This document shows positions 10,101 through 18,519 of a stretch of 35,283 bases of DNA, one piece after another. Origin of the DNA: Gemmatimonadetes bacterium SCN 70-22 (GTDB taxonomy: Bacteria > Gemmatimonadota > Gemmatimonadetes > Gemmatimonadales > Gemmatimonadaceae). The translations under genes and the position numbers were made by a program. The stretch spans positions 1-35,283 of the forward strand of contig MEDZ01000036.1 in the NCBI GenBank assembly GCA_001724275.1, given 5' to 3'. Each line of letters opens with the position of its first letter. Position 1 is the stretch's first letter. The notes beneath the pieces were generated by a model. It was not told the DNA's origin. It worked only from the letters and a program-made list of their open reading frames with translations, and made no database searches.

Positions 10101-10170
10101 CGAGCCGGCGTTGCAGCCGGCGGTAGACGCGGTCCGCGCGGAACTGGCGAGACTGGGCGGCGCGCGCTGA
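7135..10170 (+). CDS. Receptor-type Ser/Thr protein kinase with TolB-like and TPR C-terminal half
   Basis: A 1011-aa kinase. The N-terminal domain has LGRGGMATVF, ATP lysine K45, HRDIKPEN from 136, DFG at 155-157 and IGTPAYMSPEQ. A single hydrophobic segment lies at about 306-324. The following VAVVPFRIGG...LNYLREGMIDLVAARL region resembles the TolB/FlgO-like domain that often precedes TPR arrays in bacterial kinases. The rest, to residue 1011, is helical with TPR-like repeats (LEGRSAQRRARYADAVASFG; ending EAIRAYRHYLALRSDPEPAL). GTG 7135 is preferred over TTG 7069 because V1-to-Y16 spacing before the kinase core is the same in all three kinases. No convincing Shine-Dalgarno sequence precedes either start. 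It converges with the next kinase, with 20 bp between stop codons. Confidence 0.92.
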   Translation: MPDTFAPFVAALADRYRVERELGRGGMATVFLAHDVRHDRPVALKVLHPELAASLGAERFLREIRIAARLRHPRILPVHDSGETVGWLWYTMPFVEGESLRQRLAREGQLPIEQALRITSQVLGALGYAHAHGVIHRDIKPENILLEGDETVVADFGVARAISSAGQDRLTETGLAIGTPAYMSPEQATAEKELDGRSDLYAVGCVLYEMLAGQPPFVGASAQQLVARHLMDTPPPIRIVRATVPDRVERSVMRALAKLPVDRFDSAAEFAEALASGPDVVVAHQGVSSTPTATSAWPVGARGRRVAVMAGAALTLSLAAYLAWPRPKSTLDPNVVAVVPFRIGGAAPALNYLREGMIDLVAARLTGEGSAQAADPGSVMTAWRQAAGSESRDLPEADMLALARRLGAGQLLLGGIVGTTERLTINASLIQLESGNARITATVEGAADSLPQLVDRLIAELLTEGTVAAHGLTGLVNTPLPALRHYLEGRSAQRRARYADAVASFGRALDVDSTFALAGLSLATAAGWSAIPGAGRRGLELAWASRYKLSPRDHALLMADVGPKYPETSTLVQHLRAWEQAAELAPDEPDRWYELGDEYYHEAPYLQVESSRRRAADAFRRSVALDSGASSIGHLLEIAVLDDDSASIRRLSALYLARDSSGNLLDFYRWRIAVGLHDEPALRALRARYRQMRLESLWRIMNHAVLDGSRMDDADSAAAAIRAIAARSSDWQRSKTYLHAFEVNRGRPAAALADTAGSDEVEYGPHAARYERVLDALYGDGDSASGRQAARELERLAGRPQSGDGDMRATALTDLCVATLWRVSHGETDGARQAIGRLGIRAAGDTPHAATSHMLCAALLEAKFRFSSGAPGAASALDRLDSLMRGGPGAQRNGPPVSFTLSPAYVRSMIGISPVGFEDFANIEIARMREQQGDVRAALAALRRRPYAYHLTDYLAPTLREHGRLAALAGERAEAIRAYRHYLALRSDPEPALQPAVDAVRAELARLGGAR

Positions 10171-10190
10171 GCGGGACGACGATGGAGCAG

Positions 10191-13100
10191 TCAGCCGGTG
10201 GCGCGACGGAGCCGGTTCACGCGCTCTCGCACGTCCCGCACGATCGGTTGCAGCTCCGGCTCCGCGTCTCGCCAGAACTGGAGGAACGCTTCGTACGCCT
10301 CGATCGCCTGCTGCTTGTCCCCCTTTGCCTCGAACAGCTCGCCCAGCCGGCGCCAGGCGGGCGCAATCTGTGGCGTCACGGCATCGTACGTCCCCGGCGG
10401 GCCGAACTGCCGCACCCCGCGATGCTCCACGAATCGCCGGTAGGCGACGATCGCGGAATCGGTCCGCCCCGCCTTGTCCTGCGCCTCGGCCGCCTCGACG
10501 AAGGCGAGATCCCGACAGACGCCGTAACCCGTCCCCAGCACGCTGCATCCTTCCCGCAACGAGGACAACGCGTCGTCCGGCCGACCGGCCGCCAGCGCGA
10601 TGTTGGCTGACGCCACGTAGCTCATCATCCTTGCGGCAACGGCCGGGTAGTCGCGATCGCTCATCATCCCCCGGAACTCGTTCACGATCGCCTGCGCCCG
10701 TTCCGTCGCGCCCAGGCGCGCGTACGCGATCGCGAAGGGCAGGTGCCGGCGCAGGATGCGGGGGCGCGAGGCGGTGAGCTCACGATTCCGCGCCCATAGC
10801 GCGTCGAGGCGCCTGATGAGCGGTTCTGGTTGGACCGCGTAGTCCGCGTTCCACCGAGTGTCGTCGAGCTCCAGGACGAGCTCGGCGTCGGCGGCGCTCA
10901 TTTGACCGCGTTGTTGCTCCACGCGCATGGCGTTGCGCCGCTCGCGCGCTGCCTCGCCCGGACGTCCGTGCAGCGCGGCGATGGTGGCCAGCATGCGGTG
11001 ACCGACGACGCGCTCTCGTGGCGAGCGGCCGATCATGACGCGTGCGACACTGTCCGCCGCCTGAAAGTCCTGCCGAGCGGACGAGAGTGCGACGACGGCA
11101 TCGGTCAGCTCGCTCGACTCGGGGAAGTCCTCCCGAAGCTGCGCAACGACCGAGTCGGCTTCCGCAAAGCGCCCGCGGGAACCCAGGAAGACGATGGCAT
11201 TCGCATACGTGAGGGCCGGCGCCATCCGCGTGGCGATCGCGCGCCGGTAGAGATCGATGGCCTCGCGGTCGCGTCCCATGCGCTCGCGCATCGCTGCCAG
11301 ATTGTTCAGCGCCGTCGCATCGTTCGGGTACTTGGCGATGATCGCCGAGTACGCCGCATCCACCCCCGAAAAATCCGGCTCGACGACCGTGGCATACGAT
11401 GCCTCCACGAACAATCGCTCCCGCTCGGGCAGGCGGCTCCGCAGCGCGTAGGCGCGCCGAATCGCCGTGTCCCCCATGGCCCTCACGATCGGGCCCTGTC
11501 CCGGGTTCGTCGCGTACATGCCGAGCCGCCGCCACGCCATGGCGAAGCTCGTGTCCAGCTGGACCGCCTGCTGGAGCAGCGAGATCGCCTGGTCGTAGCC
11601 GGTCCTGTCCGCCGCGCGCGTGGCTTCCGCGTACAGTTGCAACGCCGGGAGCGACGCGGTCGTCACCTGCTCCAGGGGGGGATCCGCGCGGACCGAACGC
11701 AGCGACTCCCCGATCTCCTCGCGCAGTTTCGACGAGAGCCGGTCCACCGCGTCCATGAGCTCGTCCGGCGATGCGACCTCCTGCCGCAAGGTCACCAGCG
11801 CGTCGCCTGTTGACGGACTGACCAGCCTGGCGGTGACGACGAACCCGCTCCCGACCGGGAGAATCTCGCCGGCCAGGTACGCCTTGATCCCCTCGCGGGT
11901 CGCGATCTCCTGCGCGACATCCGGGGTGACGTCCGTTGCCCGATCGCGCTGCATCCGCTCCAGCACCATCGACACCTGGCCCGGCTCCATGACCGAGATC
12001 GATGGCGACTGGGCCAGGTCGATGCGCAGGAGCTGCGTGACGGTGAGGGCCAGGGTGCTGTCGTCGGTGCGATTCGTGAAATCGGCAATCACGATCCGGT
12101 CGCGCGGCGCAAGCACACCGGCGCTCATCAGGGTTGCCCCGGGGCCGATGCCCAACGCGCGCGACGTCATGAACGCCGCCGTCAGCATCCCCAACCCGGC
12201 GAAGGCCAGGACGCCACCCTGGATCGAGCGGCGCCAGGTGAAGAGGCGCGCGAGCCCGACCGGCGTGGGAGCCTGCAATGCGGCAGCCCGTTGCCGCTCG
12301 CGCGCGCTGGTGAGCAACATGATCGGAACGCCAGCCACGAGGAGCCCGATCGCCCCTTGAAAGACCCAGTCGGGGAGGGCGAGCGACTGGACGAGGATCC
12401 AGGCGAGGGCGAGGACGGCGACCGAGGCCAGCCCGAAGAGGACCGCCCATCGCCACGAGTGGGGTTCGCGATCCGGCTTGGGCGCGTTCAGGGGCGCGGG
12501 CACCGGTGCGGGCTCCGGTGCGGGCTCCGGTGCGGGCACCGGTGCAGCCGCCGTCCGCGCACTGGCGGCCGGCGTCGACACCACGCTTGCCAGCGAGTCC
12601 AGGTGCGGGATGATCTCTCCCGCGGTCTGCCAGCGGTCGGCCGGCCGCTTCTCCAGGCAGCGCAGGACGATGGTGTCGAGCGCCGCAGGGCTCGACCGCC
12701 GCAGCGTGGCGAGCGACGGTGCCGGCTGCGACATGTGGGCGGCGAGGACCGCCTGCGTGGTCGCGCCACGAAACGGCTGGAGTCCGGTCACCATCTCGAA
12801 GGCCAGCGCCCCGATCGCATAGATGTCGGCGCGCTGGTCCACGTTAGGCTCGGCGGCGATCTGCTCCGGCGCCATGTAGGCCGGCGTCCCCACGGCAATC
12901 CCGGTCGACGTCAGGCGCACGTCGCTGGTGGCATCGACCAGCGCCTTGGCCACGCCGAAGTCGGCAACCATCGCATGGTTCCCGGCAAGGAGGATGTTGT
13001 CCGGCTTGATGTCACGATGAACGACGCCATGCCGATGGGCGTACTCGACCGCGTCCAGCACCTCGCGCAACAGCTTCACGACATCGGCCAACGGCAGCTC

Positions 13101-13421
13101 ACCGTCGCGTGCCAGCCGCGCCCGCAGCGACTCGCCCTCGACGTACGGCATCACGTAGTACGGGAGGTCATCGGCCGAGCCCGCTGCGAGCAGCGGCACG
13201 ATGTGCGGATGCTGGAGCTGCGCGGCGAGACGGATCTCCCGCGCGAATCGCTGGCCGTTGACCCCGCTTGCCATCTCGGGCGGGAGCACCTTGAGCACGA
13301 CCCGGCGCCCGAGGCCGACGTCCTCGGCGACGAAGACACGGCTCATCCCGCCGCCGAGCTCGCGCTCGATTCGGTAGGTCGCGCCGAGGGCGCGCTGAAT
13401 CCGTTCGAACAGGTCGGACAC
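10191..13421 (-). CDS. Multi-pass Ser/Thr protein kinase with TPR domain
   Basis: A 1076-aa kinase with K44, HRDIKPDN from 135, DFG at 154-156 and VGTPAYMAPEQ. Its Gly loop reads LGGGMSRVF, one residue shorter than LGRGGMATVF in the other two kinases. A Pro/Ala/Glu linker at about 294-310 is encoded by 12-bp tandem repeats. Three hydrophobic segments follow (about 325-346, 353-371, 402-420), then a TolB-like domain (RIVIADFTNRTDDSTLALTV) and many TPR-like helices to the C-terminus (YPNDATALNNLAAMRERMGR; KGDKQQAIEAYEAFLQFW). GTG 13421 (VSDLFERIQRALGATYRIE) is preferred from the shared V1-to-Y16 spacing; ATG 13469 would add 16 residues and is the alternative. The C-terminal motif AEPELQPIVRDVRERVNRL resembles the end of the neighbouring kinase, suggesting common ancestry. 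Confidence 0.92.
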   Translation of the reverse strand: MSDLFERIQRALGATYRIERELGGGMSRVFVAEDVGLGRRVVLKVLPPEMASGVNGQRFAREIRLAAQLQHPHIVPLLAAGSADDLPYYVMPYVEGESLRARLARDGELPLADVVKLLREVLDAVEYAHRHGVVHRDIKPDNILLAGNHAMVADFGVAKALVDATSDVRLTSTGIAVGTPAYMAPEQIAAEPNVDQRADIYAIGALAFEMVTGLQPFRGATTQAVLAAHMSQPAPSLATLRRSSPAALDTIVLRCLEKRPADRWQTAGEIIPHLDSLASVVSTPAASARTAAAPVPAPEPAPEPAPVPAPLNAPKPDREPHSWRWAVLFGLASVAVLALAWILVQSLALPDWVFQGAIGLLVAGVPIMLLTSARERQRAAALQAPTPVGLARLFTWRRSIQGGVLAFAGLGMLTAAFMTSRALGIGPGATLMSAGVLAPRDRIVIADFTNRTDDSTLALTVTQLLRIDLAQSPSISVMEPGQVSMVLERMQRDRATDVTPDVAQEIATREGIKAYLAGEILPVGSGFVVTARLVSPSTGDALVTLRQEVASPDELMDAVDRLSSKLREEIGESLRSVRADPPLEQVTTASLPALQLYAEATRAADRTGYDQAISLLQQAVQLDTSFAMAWRRLGMYATNPGQGPIVRAMGDTAIRRAYALRSRLPERERLFVEASYATVVEPDFSGVDAAYSAIIAKYPNDATALNNLAAMRERMGRDREAIDLYRRAIATRMAPALTYANAIVFLGSRGRFAEADSVVAQLREDFPESSELTDAVVALSSARQDFQAADSVARVMIGRSPRERVVGHRMLATIAALHGRPGEAARERRNAMRVEQQRGQMSAADAELVLELDDTRWNADYAVQPEPLIRRLDALWARNRELTASRPRILRRHLPFAIAYARLGATERAQAIVNEFRGMMSDRDYPAVAARMMSYVASANIALAAGRPDDALSSLREGCSVLGTGYGVCRDLAFVEAAEAQDKAGRTDSAIVAYRRFVEHRGVRQFGPPGTYDAVTPQIAPAWRRLGELFEAKGDKQQAIEAYEAFLQFWRDAEPELQPIVRDVRERVNRLRRATG
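12498..12545 (-). repeat. 12-bp tandem repeat, 4 copies, in the kinase linker
   Basis: Four 12-bp units on the plus strand, GGGCACCGGTGC / GGGCTCCGGTGC / GGGCTCCGGTGC / GGGCACCGGTGC. On the coding strand they give the Ala-Pro-Glu/Val-Pro repeat between the kinase domain and the first membrane segment. Changes in copy number would alter linker length without changing frame. Confidence 0.85.
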
Positions 13422-14021
13422 GCTGAGGCGGGCGGGGCAGGGGTCGGACTGCAAAGGTACGATCCGCATCGCTGCCGCAACAGGACGCCTGATGCGACAC
13501 AGTCATCTCGATGGATCACCCGCCATCGCGCCCGGCGTCACGCATTCCGTGTCTTGTTTCCGGGTCGTGGACCGGGATTCCAGTCGAGCAGCTCCGACGG
13601 TTCGGTCGTCTCTGGCCATGAGGAGCCGCTCCGGCCGGTTCCCGTCGCGGAGACCGCCCGACGCCCCGCAGCAGCCGCACCGCCGCACCCCAAACGACGA
13701 CGTGCAGCGTCGTGACGTCTGGCGCAACGGCGAGGCCGATCCCCTGCCGCTCGGCCGCGCGACCTCCGGCGTGATGAACGGGAGCGGGGGCATCGGCAAT
13801 GCGGTTCGCGCCGGAAAGGCAGCCATTGGGCGGAGGCGCGGATCCGGGAGGCGAACCGGTCGCACGCTCCGGCCACGTATCGATTGCCCCGAGCCGTCAC
13901 CGTCGCCAACATACGGCGTCCGGCTTGGCACGCGCGCCGAATTCGGCGTGCGGCGCAAGCGCCTGTCCCCCGCACTTCGCCACCGACGGCCGCGGTTCCG
14001 GCCGTCCTCCGGGAGCCCTTC
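13422..14021. other. Divergent intergenic region, kinase / amidohydrolase
   Basis: 600 bp between the preferred starts of two divergent genes (552 bp if the kinase starts at 13469). The only structured element found is the 14-bp palindrome at 13935-13948. Long open frames on both strands here have no recognisable domain and look GC-driven. Confidence 0.55.
13935..13948. promoter_or_regulatory. 14-bp perfect palindrome upstream of the amidohydrolase operon
   Basis: CGCCGAATTCGGCG, 73 bp before the amidohydrolase GTG. TTGGCA at 13925-13930, just upstream, could be a -35 element, with the palindrome then in the spacer. An operator is possible, but chance is not excluded in GC-rich DNA. Confidence 0.3.
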
Positions 14022-17021
14022 GTGAGAGCCTCTCGTTTCATCCTCGGCATCGCGGCGCTCGCCGCCGGATCGCTCGAGGCCCAGCAGTCCTCCCGCACGC
14101 AACCGGTCACCGGGTTGCGCGACAACACCACGGGCTACCATGCCCTGGTGGGTGCGCGCGTCGTGACTTCCCCGGGCCAGGTTCTCGACAACGCCACGAT
14201 CGTCATCCGGAACGGCGTCATCACCGCCGTGGGCGCCGGCATGGCCGCTCCCGCCGGTGCCCGCGTCTGGGACCTCGAGGGCCTCACGGTCTATCCCGGC
14301 TTCATCGACGCCTCGGCCGACCTTGGCGGCGATGCCCCCCCGCAGGGAGGCGACGTGGGCCCCACGCACTGGAATCCGCAGGTGCGCGCCTGGTTCAGCA
14401 CCACCGCCAACCTCAAGGACGACTCCACCCGACGCGTCGCGCTGCGCTCGCTCGGCTTCGGGGCGGCGCTCGCGGTGCCGAGGCAGGGGATCTTCCGCGG
14501 CTCGGCGTCGGTCCTCGACCTCGGCGATGGCGGCGCGCGCGAGCGCGTCCTGCGCCCCGACATCGCCCAGGCGGTCGGCTTCCAGCGCTCGTTCGCGTTA
14601 GGCGGGATGTATCCCAACTCCGCCATGGGGACCATCGCCCTCATGAAGCAGACCTTCCTGGACGCGGAGTGGTACATCCGCGCCTGGGGGGCCTACGAGG
14701 CCAGCGGACGCGCCCTCCTCCCCCCCGAGACGAGCGAGGCGCTCGCCGCGCTCGGCAAGGCCGTGAAGGGACAGCACCCCGTCTTCTTCGAGACCGCGAG
14801 CGAGGAGGAGTACCTCCGCGCGCACAAGCTCGCCCAGGAGTACAGGCTCACCCCGTGGTTCCGCGGCAGCGGGCAGGAGTACCGGCTGATCGACGTGCTG
14901 AAGGGGCGGACGCAACCGCTGGTGGTGCCGCTCGCCTTCCCCGATGCGCCCAACGTGTCGAGCCCCGAAGCCGCCGCCAACGCGACGCTGGCGGAGCTGC
15001 GGCACTGGTACCTGGCCCCGACCAACCCGGCGCAGCTGGCGGCGGCCGGAGTGCCGTTCGCCATCACCGCCGATGGCCTCTCCTCGCTGGCGCAGTTCCT
15101 CCCCAACCTGCGCACCGCCGTGGCCCGGGGGCTGGCTCCCGACAAGGCGCTCGCGGCGCTCACCACGGTCCCCGCGGCGTGGCTCGGCATCGACAAGACG
15201 CACGGGACCATCGCCGTCGGCAAGGCGGCGAACCTGGTGGTGAGCGAGGGCGACCTGTTCACCCAGGAATCGGCGGTGCGCGACGTGTGGGTGCAGGGGA
15301 GGCGATACGGCGTGACGCGGCCGCCGCAGGTGGATCCGCGCGGGACGTGGACGATCGCCTCCAGCGACGCGGGGACCTTCAGCAGCGCGACGCTGCGCCT
15401 CGAGGGGCCGCTCAATCGCATTCGCGGGACGATCGAGATCGGCGGCCGCCGCCCGGTGAACCTCACGTCGGCCCGCATCACCGCCGAGACCGGCCGCCTC
15501 GAGGCGACCTTCCCCGGCGAGGCCGTCGGGCTGGAAGGGGCGATGCTGCTGGCGGGCTCCGTGCAGGACTCGGCGTTCTTCGGCTGGCTCTCGCTGCCTA
15601 ACGGGACGGATGCACGGTACCGGGGGACGCGCACCGAGGCGTACGAGGGGCCCGCCCGCGGTGCCGTGGCGGTCAAGGTCCCCAGGCTCGACCTGCCGTT
15701 CATGCGCCCCTCGATGGAGTTCGGCCGCACGGCGCCGCCCGTGCAGCCGGCGGCGGTGGTGGTGCGCAACGCCACCGTGTGGACGCAGGGCCCGCAGGGG
15801 CGCCTGGAGAGCGCCGACCTGCTGGTGCAGGCGGGCAAGGTCGTCCGCGTGGGGCAGAAGCTCGCCGCCCCCGCCGGGGCGCTGGAGATCGATGCCACGG
15901 GGAAGCACGTCACCCCGGGGCTCATCGATCCGCACACGCACTCGGGGGTCAGCGCGGTGAACGAGAGCGGCTTCGCGATCGTCCCCGAGGTGCGGATGGG
16001 CGACGTGATCACCCACAACAACATCTGGTTCTACCGCCAGCTGGCCGGCGGGCTCACCACCACCATGATCAAGCACGGCTCCGCCAATCCCATCGGCGGC
16101 GAGAACGTGTACGTGAAGACCCGGTGGGGTGGGCTGCCTGACGAATACAAGATCCAGGGGGCGCCGCGCACGGTGAAGTTCGCCCTCGGCGAGAACCCGA
16201 AGCGCAGCCCCACGCGCTACCCCAACACGCGCATGGGGGTGCAGGAGATCATCCGCGACCACTTCCTGGCCGCCCGCGACTACGAGAAGGAGTGGAAGCG
16301 CTGGGAGAAGGAGAAGACGGGGATCCCGCCGCGGCGCGACCTGCGCATGGAGGCCATCCTCGACATCCTCGGCCAGAAGCTGCTGGTCTCGTCGCACGGC
16401 TATCGCGCCGACGAGTTCCTGGCGCTGGTGCGGCTGGCGGAGGAGTTCGGCTTCCGGGTGCAGACGCTGCAGCACGGCGTGGAAGCGTACAAGATCGCCA
16501 GCGAGCTCAAGGCGTCGGGAGTGGCGGCCGTGGTGTGGAGCGACTGGGGAGCGTTCAAGATGGAGGCGTACGACAACACGACGTACAACGCGCGCCTCCT
16601 CATGGAGGCGGGAGTCGTGACCTCGCTGCATTCCGACAACGCCGAGATCTCCACCCGCATGAACTGGGAGGCGGGGAAGCTGCTGCGGACCGGGGTGGAC
16701 GAGATCGCGGCGCTTTCCACCGTCACCAACCAGTCGGCGAAGGCGATCGCCATCGACAACCGCGTCGGGTCGCTCGAAGCGGGCAAGGATGCCGACTTCG
16801 TGATCTGGAACGGCAACCCGCTGTCGCAGTTCACCAAGGCCGAGCAGACGTGGGTCGACGGTCGTCGCTACTTCTCGCTCGACGAGGACAAGGCGCTGCG
16901 CGAGGAAACCGCCCGGCAGCGCGCGCAGCTCATCCAGGCGGTGCTGGCGGCGAGCGCCGCGGAAGGCACGCCCGCAGGCGCACCCGCACGCCCCCGCGGC
17001 ACGGAGGGCACGCGCCGATGA
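14022..17021 (+). CDS. Secreted two-module amidohydrolase (degenerate N-module, metal-competent C-module)
   Basis: A 999-aa exported protein of the imidazolonepropionase-like amidohydrolase superfamily. The signal peptide is VRASRFILGIAALAAGSLEAQ. GTG 14022 has GGGAG at 14011-14015; an in-frame upstream ATG adds 46 unlikely residues. The N-module (about 45-430) keeps the composite-domain edges (VYPGFIDASAD; LGIDKTHGTIAVGKAANLVV) but its metal HxH is DASAD, so it is probably not catalytic. A beta-rich linker (about 440-560) leads to the C-module (570-975), which has the full set: PGLIDPHTH with H638/H640, LQHGVE H818, and SLHSDN H870/D872. It is therefore a likely metal-dependent hydrolase of the envelope; the substrate is unknown. 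Its stop overlaps the next start (ATGA). Confidence 0.88.
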   Translation: MRASRFILGIAALAAGSLEAQQSSRTQPVTGLRDNTTGYHALVGARVVTSPGQVLDNATIVIRNGVITAVGAGMAAPAGARVWDLEGLTVYPGFIDASADLGGDAPPQGGDVGPTHWNPQVRAWFSTTANLKDDSTRRVALRSLGFGAALAVPRQGIFRGSASVLDLGDGGARERVLRPDIAQAVGFQRSFALGGMYPNSAMGTIALMKQTFLDAEWYIRAWGAYEASGRALLPPETSEALAALGKAVKGQHPVFFETASEEEYLRAHKLAQEYRLTPWFRGSGQEYRLIDVLKGRTQPLVVPLAFPDAPNVSSPEAAANATLAELRHWYLAPTNPAQLAAAGVPFAITADGLSSLAQFLPNLRTAVARGLAPDKALAALTTVPAAWLGIDKTHGTIAVGKAANLVVSEGDLFTQESAVRDVWVQGRRYGVTRPPQVDPRGTWTIASSDAGTFSSATLRLEGPLNRIRGTIEIGGRRPVNLTSARITAETGRLEATFPGEAVGLEGAMLLAGSVQDSAFFGWLSLPNGTDARYRGTRTEAYEGPARGAVAVKVPRLDLPFMRPSMEFGRTAPPVQPAAVVVRNATVWTQGPQGRLESADLLVQAGKVVRVGQKLAAPAGALEIDATGKHVTPGLIDPHTHSGVSAVNESGFAIVPEVRMGDVITHNNIWFYRQLAGGLTTTMIKHGSANPIGGENVYVKTRWGGLPDEYKIQGAPRTVKFALGENPKRSPTRYPNTRMGVQEIIRDHFLAARDYEKEWKRWEKEKTGIPPRRDLRMEAILDILGQKLLVSSHGYRADEFLALVRLAEEFGFRVQTLQHGVEAYKIASELKASGVAAVVWSDWGAFKMEAYDNTTYNARLLMEAGVVTSLHSDNAEISTRMNWEAGKLLRTGVDEIAALSTVTNQSAKAIAIDNRVGSLEAGKDADFVIWNGNPLSQFTKAEQTWVDGRRYFSLDEDKALREETARQRAQLIQAVLAASAAEGTPAGAPARPRGTEGTRR

Positions 17022-18436
17022 ACCGCTCATTCCCTTCCCGACCCTCTACCACGCGCGTCATGACCTGCACCGCGAAGCCCATCGGCCACTTCAGCGCACG
17101 CCGCGCACTGCTCGCCGTGGCCGCGTCGGTGGTGCTCCTTGCCGTCGATGCCCAGGCGCAGGAGCGCATGACCGTACCGCCTCAGGACCGCCCGGTGGTG
17201 CTGCGCGGGGCCACGATCCACACGGTCACCAACGGGACGATCGCCAACGGCACCATCGTGCTCGATCGCGGGAAGATCGCGGTGATCGGCGGCACCGACG
17301 TGGTCGTCCCGACGGGCGCCAGGGTGGTGGACGTGAGCGGCAAGCACATCTACCCCGGCCTCATCGACGCCTACACCACGCTGGGCATCACGGAGGTCGG
17401 CGCGGTGGACGTCACCAACGACATCAACGAGCTCGGCGACTTCAACCCCAACGTGCGCGCCGAGGTGGCGGTGAACGCCGAGAGCCGGCACATCGGCACC
17501 ACGCGCTCGGCTGGGGTGCTGGTGGCCTTCAGCACGCCGGAAGGCGGCGTGATCTCGGGGCTGTCGTCGGCGCTGTCGCTGGAAGGGTGGACGTGGGAGG
17601 AGATGTCGATGAAGGGCGCGGCCGCGCTCAACGTGCGGTGGCCCGACCCCAACGCGCGGCCGCGCCGCGGCTTCGGCGCCGGCCCCGGCGGGCGCGGGGC
17701 CGGCGGCCCACCCCCGAAGAGCTACGCCGAGCAGGTGCAACAGATCAAGGACTGGTTCGGCGAGGCGCGGGCGTATCGTGATGCGGTGAAGTCGGGGCAG
17801 GACGTGCGCACCGATGCGCGCTACGCGGCGATGATCCCGGCGCTCGACGGTGCGATCCCGGTGGTGGTGGCAGCCGACGGGGCGGCGCAGATCAACGACG
17901 CCATCACGTGGGCCAAGGCCGAAGGGGTCAGGCTGGTCATTCGCGGCGGGCGCGACGCGCTCTTCGTGGCCGACCGGCTGAAGGCGGAGAACGTGCCGGT
18001 GATCCTCACCTCCACGATGTCGGCCCCCGACCGCGACTACGAAGGCTATGACGGGGCGTACGCCACCCCGGCCGGGCTGCACGCCGCCGGGGTGAAGTTC
18101 GCCATTTCCGGCGGCTCCGGTGGGCTTTACAGCAATCGCCTGCCGTGGGAGGCCGGCGTCGCCGTGGCCTTCGGCCTCCCCGAGGAAGAGGCGCTCAAGG
18201 CGGTGACGATCAATGCCGCCGAGTTCATGGGCGTCGCCGACAAGGTGGGGTCGCTCGAGGTGGGGAAGGAGGCCACCCTCCTGATCACGACCGGCACGCC
18301 GCTCGACATGACGAGCGACATCGTCCAGTCGTACATCCAGGGGCGCGAGATCAACATGATGGACATCCACAAGCTCTTCTTCGAGAAGTACCTGGAGAAG
18401 ATCAGGCAGCAGACGCCGAAGAAGATCACGCCGTGA
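17018..18436 (+). CDS. Secreted amidohydrolase-like protein lacking the HxH metal motif
   Basis: A 472-aa exported amidohydrolase paralogue. From ATG 17018 the N-terminus is long and basic before the hydrophobic core RRALLAVAASVVLLAVDAQAQ; ATG 17060 would give a more compact signal peptide and is a real alternative. Composite-domain edges are clear (VVLRGATIHTVTNGTI; VSGKHIYPGLIDAY; VGSLEVGKEATLLITTG), but where active enzymes have HxH it reads IDAYTTLGITEV, as in the N-module of the preceding protein. A Gly/Pro-rich insert (GAGPGGRGAGGPPP) follows. It overlaps the previous gene by 4 nt, so the pair is translationally coupled and may form a complex. A large hairpin follows the stop codon. Confidence 0.87.
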   Translation: MNRSFPSRPSTTRVMTCTAKPIGHFSARRALLAVAASVVLLAVDAQAQERMTVPPQDRPVVLRGATIHTVTNGTIANGTIVLDRGKIAVIGGTDVVVPTGARVVDVSGKHIYPGLIDAYTTLGITEVGAVDVTNDINELGDFNPNVRAEVAVNAESRHIGTTRSAGVLVAFSTPEGGVISGLSSALSLEGWTWEEMSMKGAAALNVRWPDPNARPRRGFGAGPGGRGAGGPPPKSYAEQVQQIKDWFGEARAYRDAVKSGQDVRTDARYAAMIPALDGAIPVVVAADGAAQINDAITWAKAEGVRLVIRGGRDALFVADRLKAENVPVILTSTMSAPDRDYEGYDGAYATPAGLHAAGVKFAISGGSGGLYSNRLPWEAGVAVAFGLPEEEALKAVTINAAEFMGVADKVGSLEVGKEATLLITTGTPLDMTSDIVQSYIQGREINMMDIHKLFFEKYLEKIRQQTPKKITP

Positions 18437-18455
18437 GCTGAAGCGGTGCCACACC

Positions 18456-18498
18456 GCGCCTCATCTCCCCCCGTCGCGGCGTGGGGGCGATGAGGCGC
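18456..18498. terminator. Bidirectional hairpin between convergent genes
   Basis: Outer stem GCGCCTCATC (18456-18465) / GATGAGGCGC (18489-18498), one T-C mismatch, then an inner C5/G5 stem around a GC-rich loop. It lies between the amidohydrolase stop (18436) and the VOC stop (18520) and can serve both strands. There is no T-run. Confidence 0.65.
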
Positions 18499-18519
18499 AG
18501 GCCGTTGCGGCTGTCGAGC

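Noticed and set aside
13492-14025. 177-codon plus-strand frame in the kinase/amidohydrolase gap
   Set aside because: Composition is Arg/Pro/Ser-rich without any motif, and it overlaps the amidohydrolase signal-peptide start.
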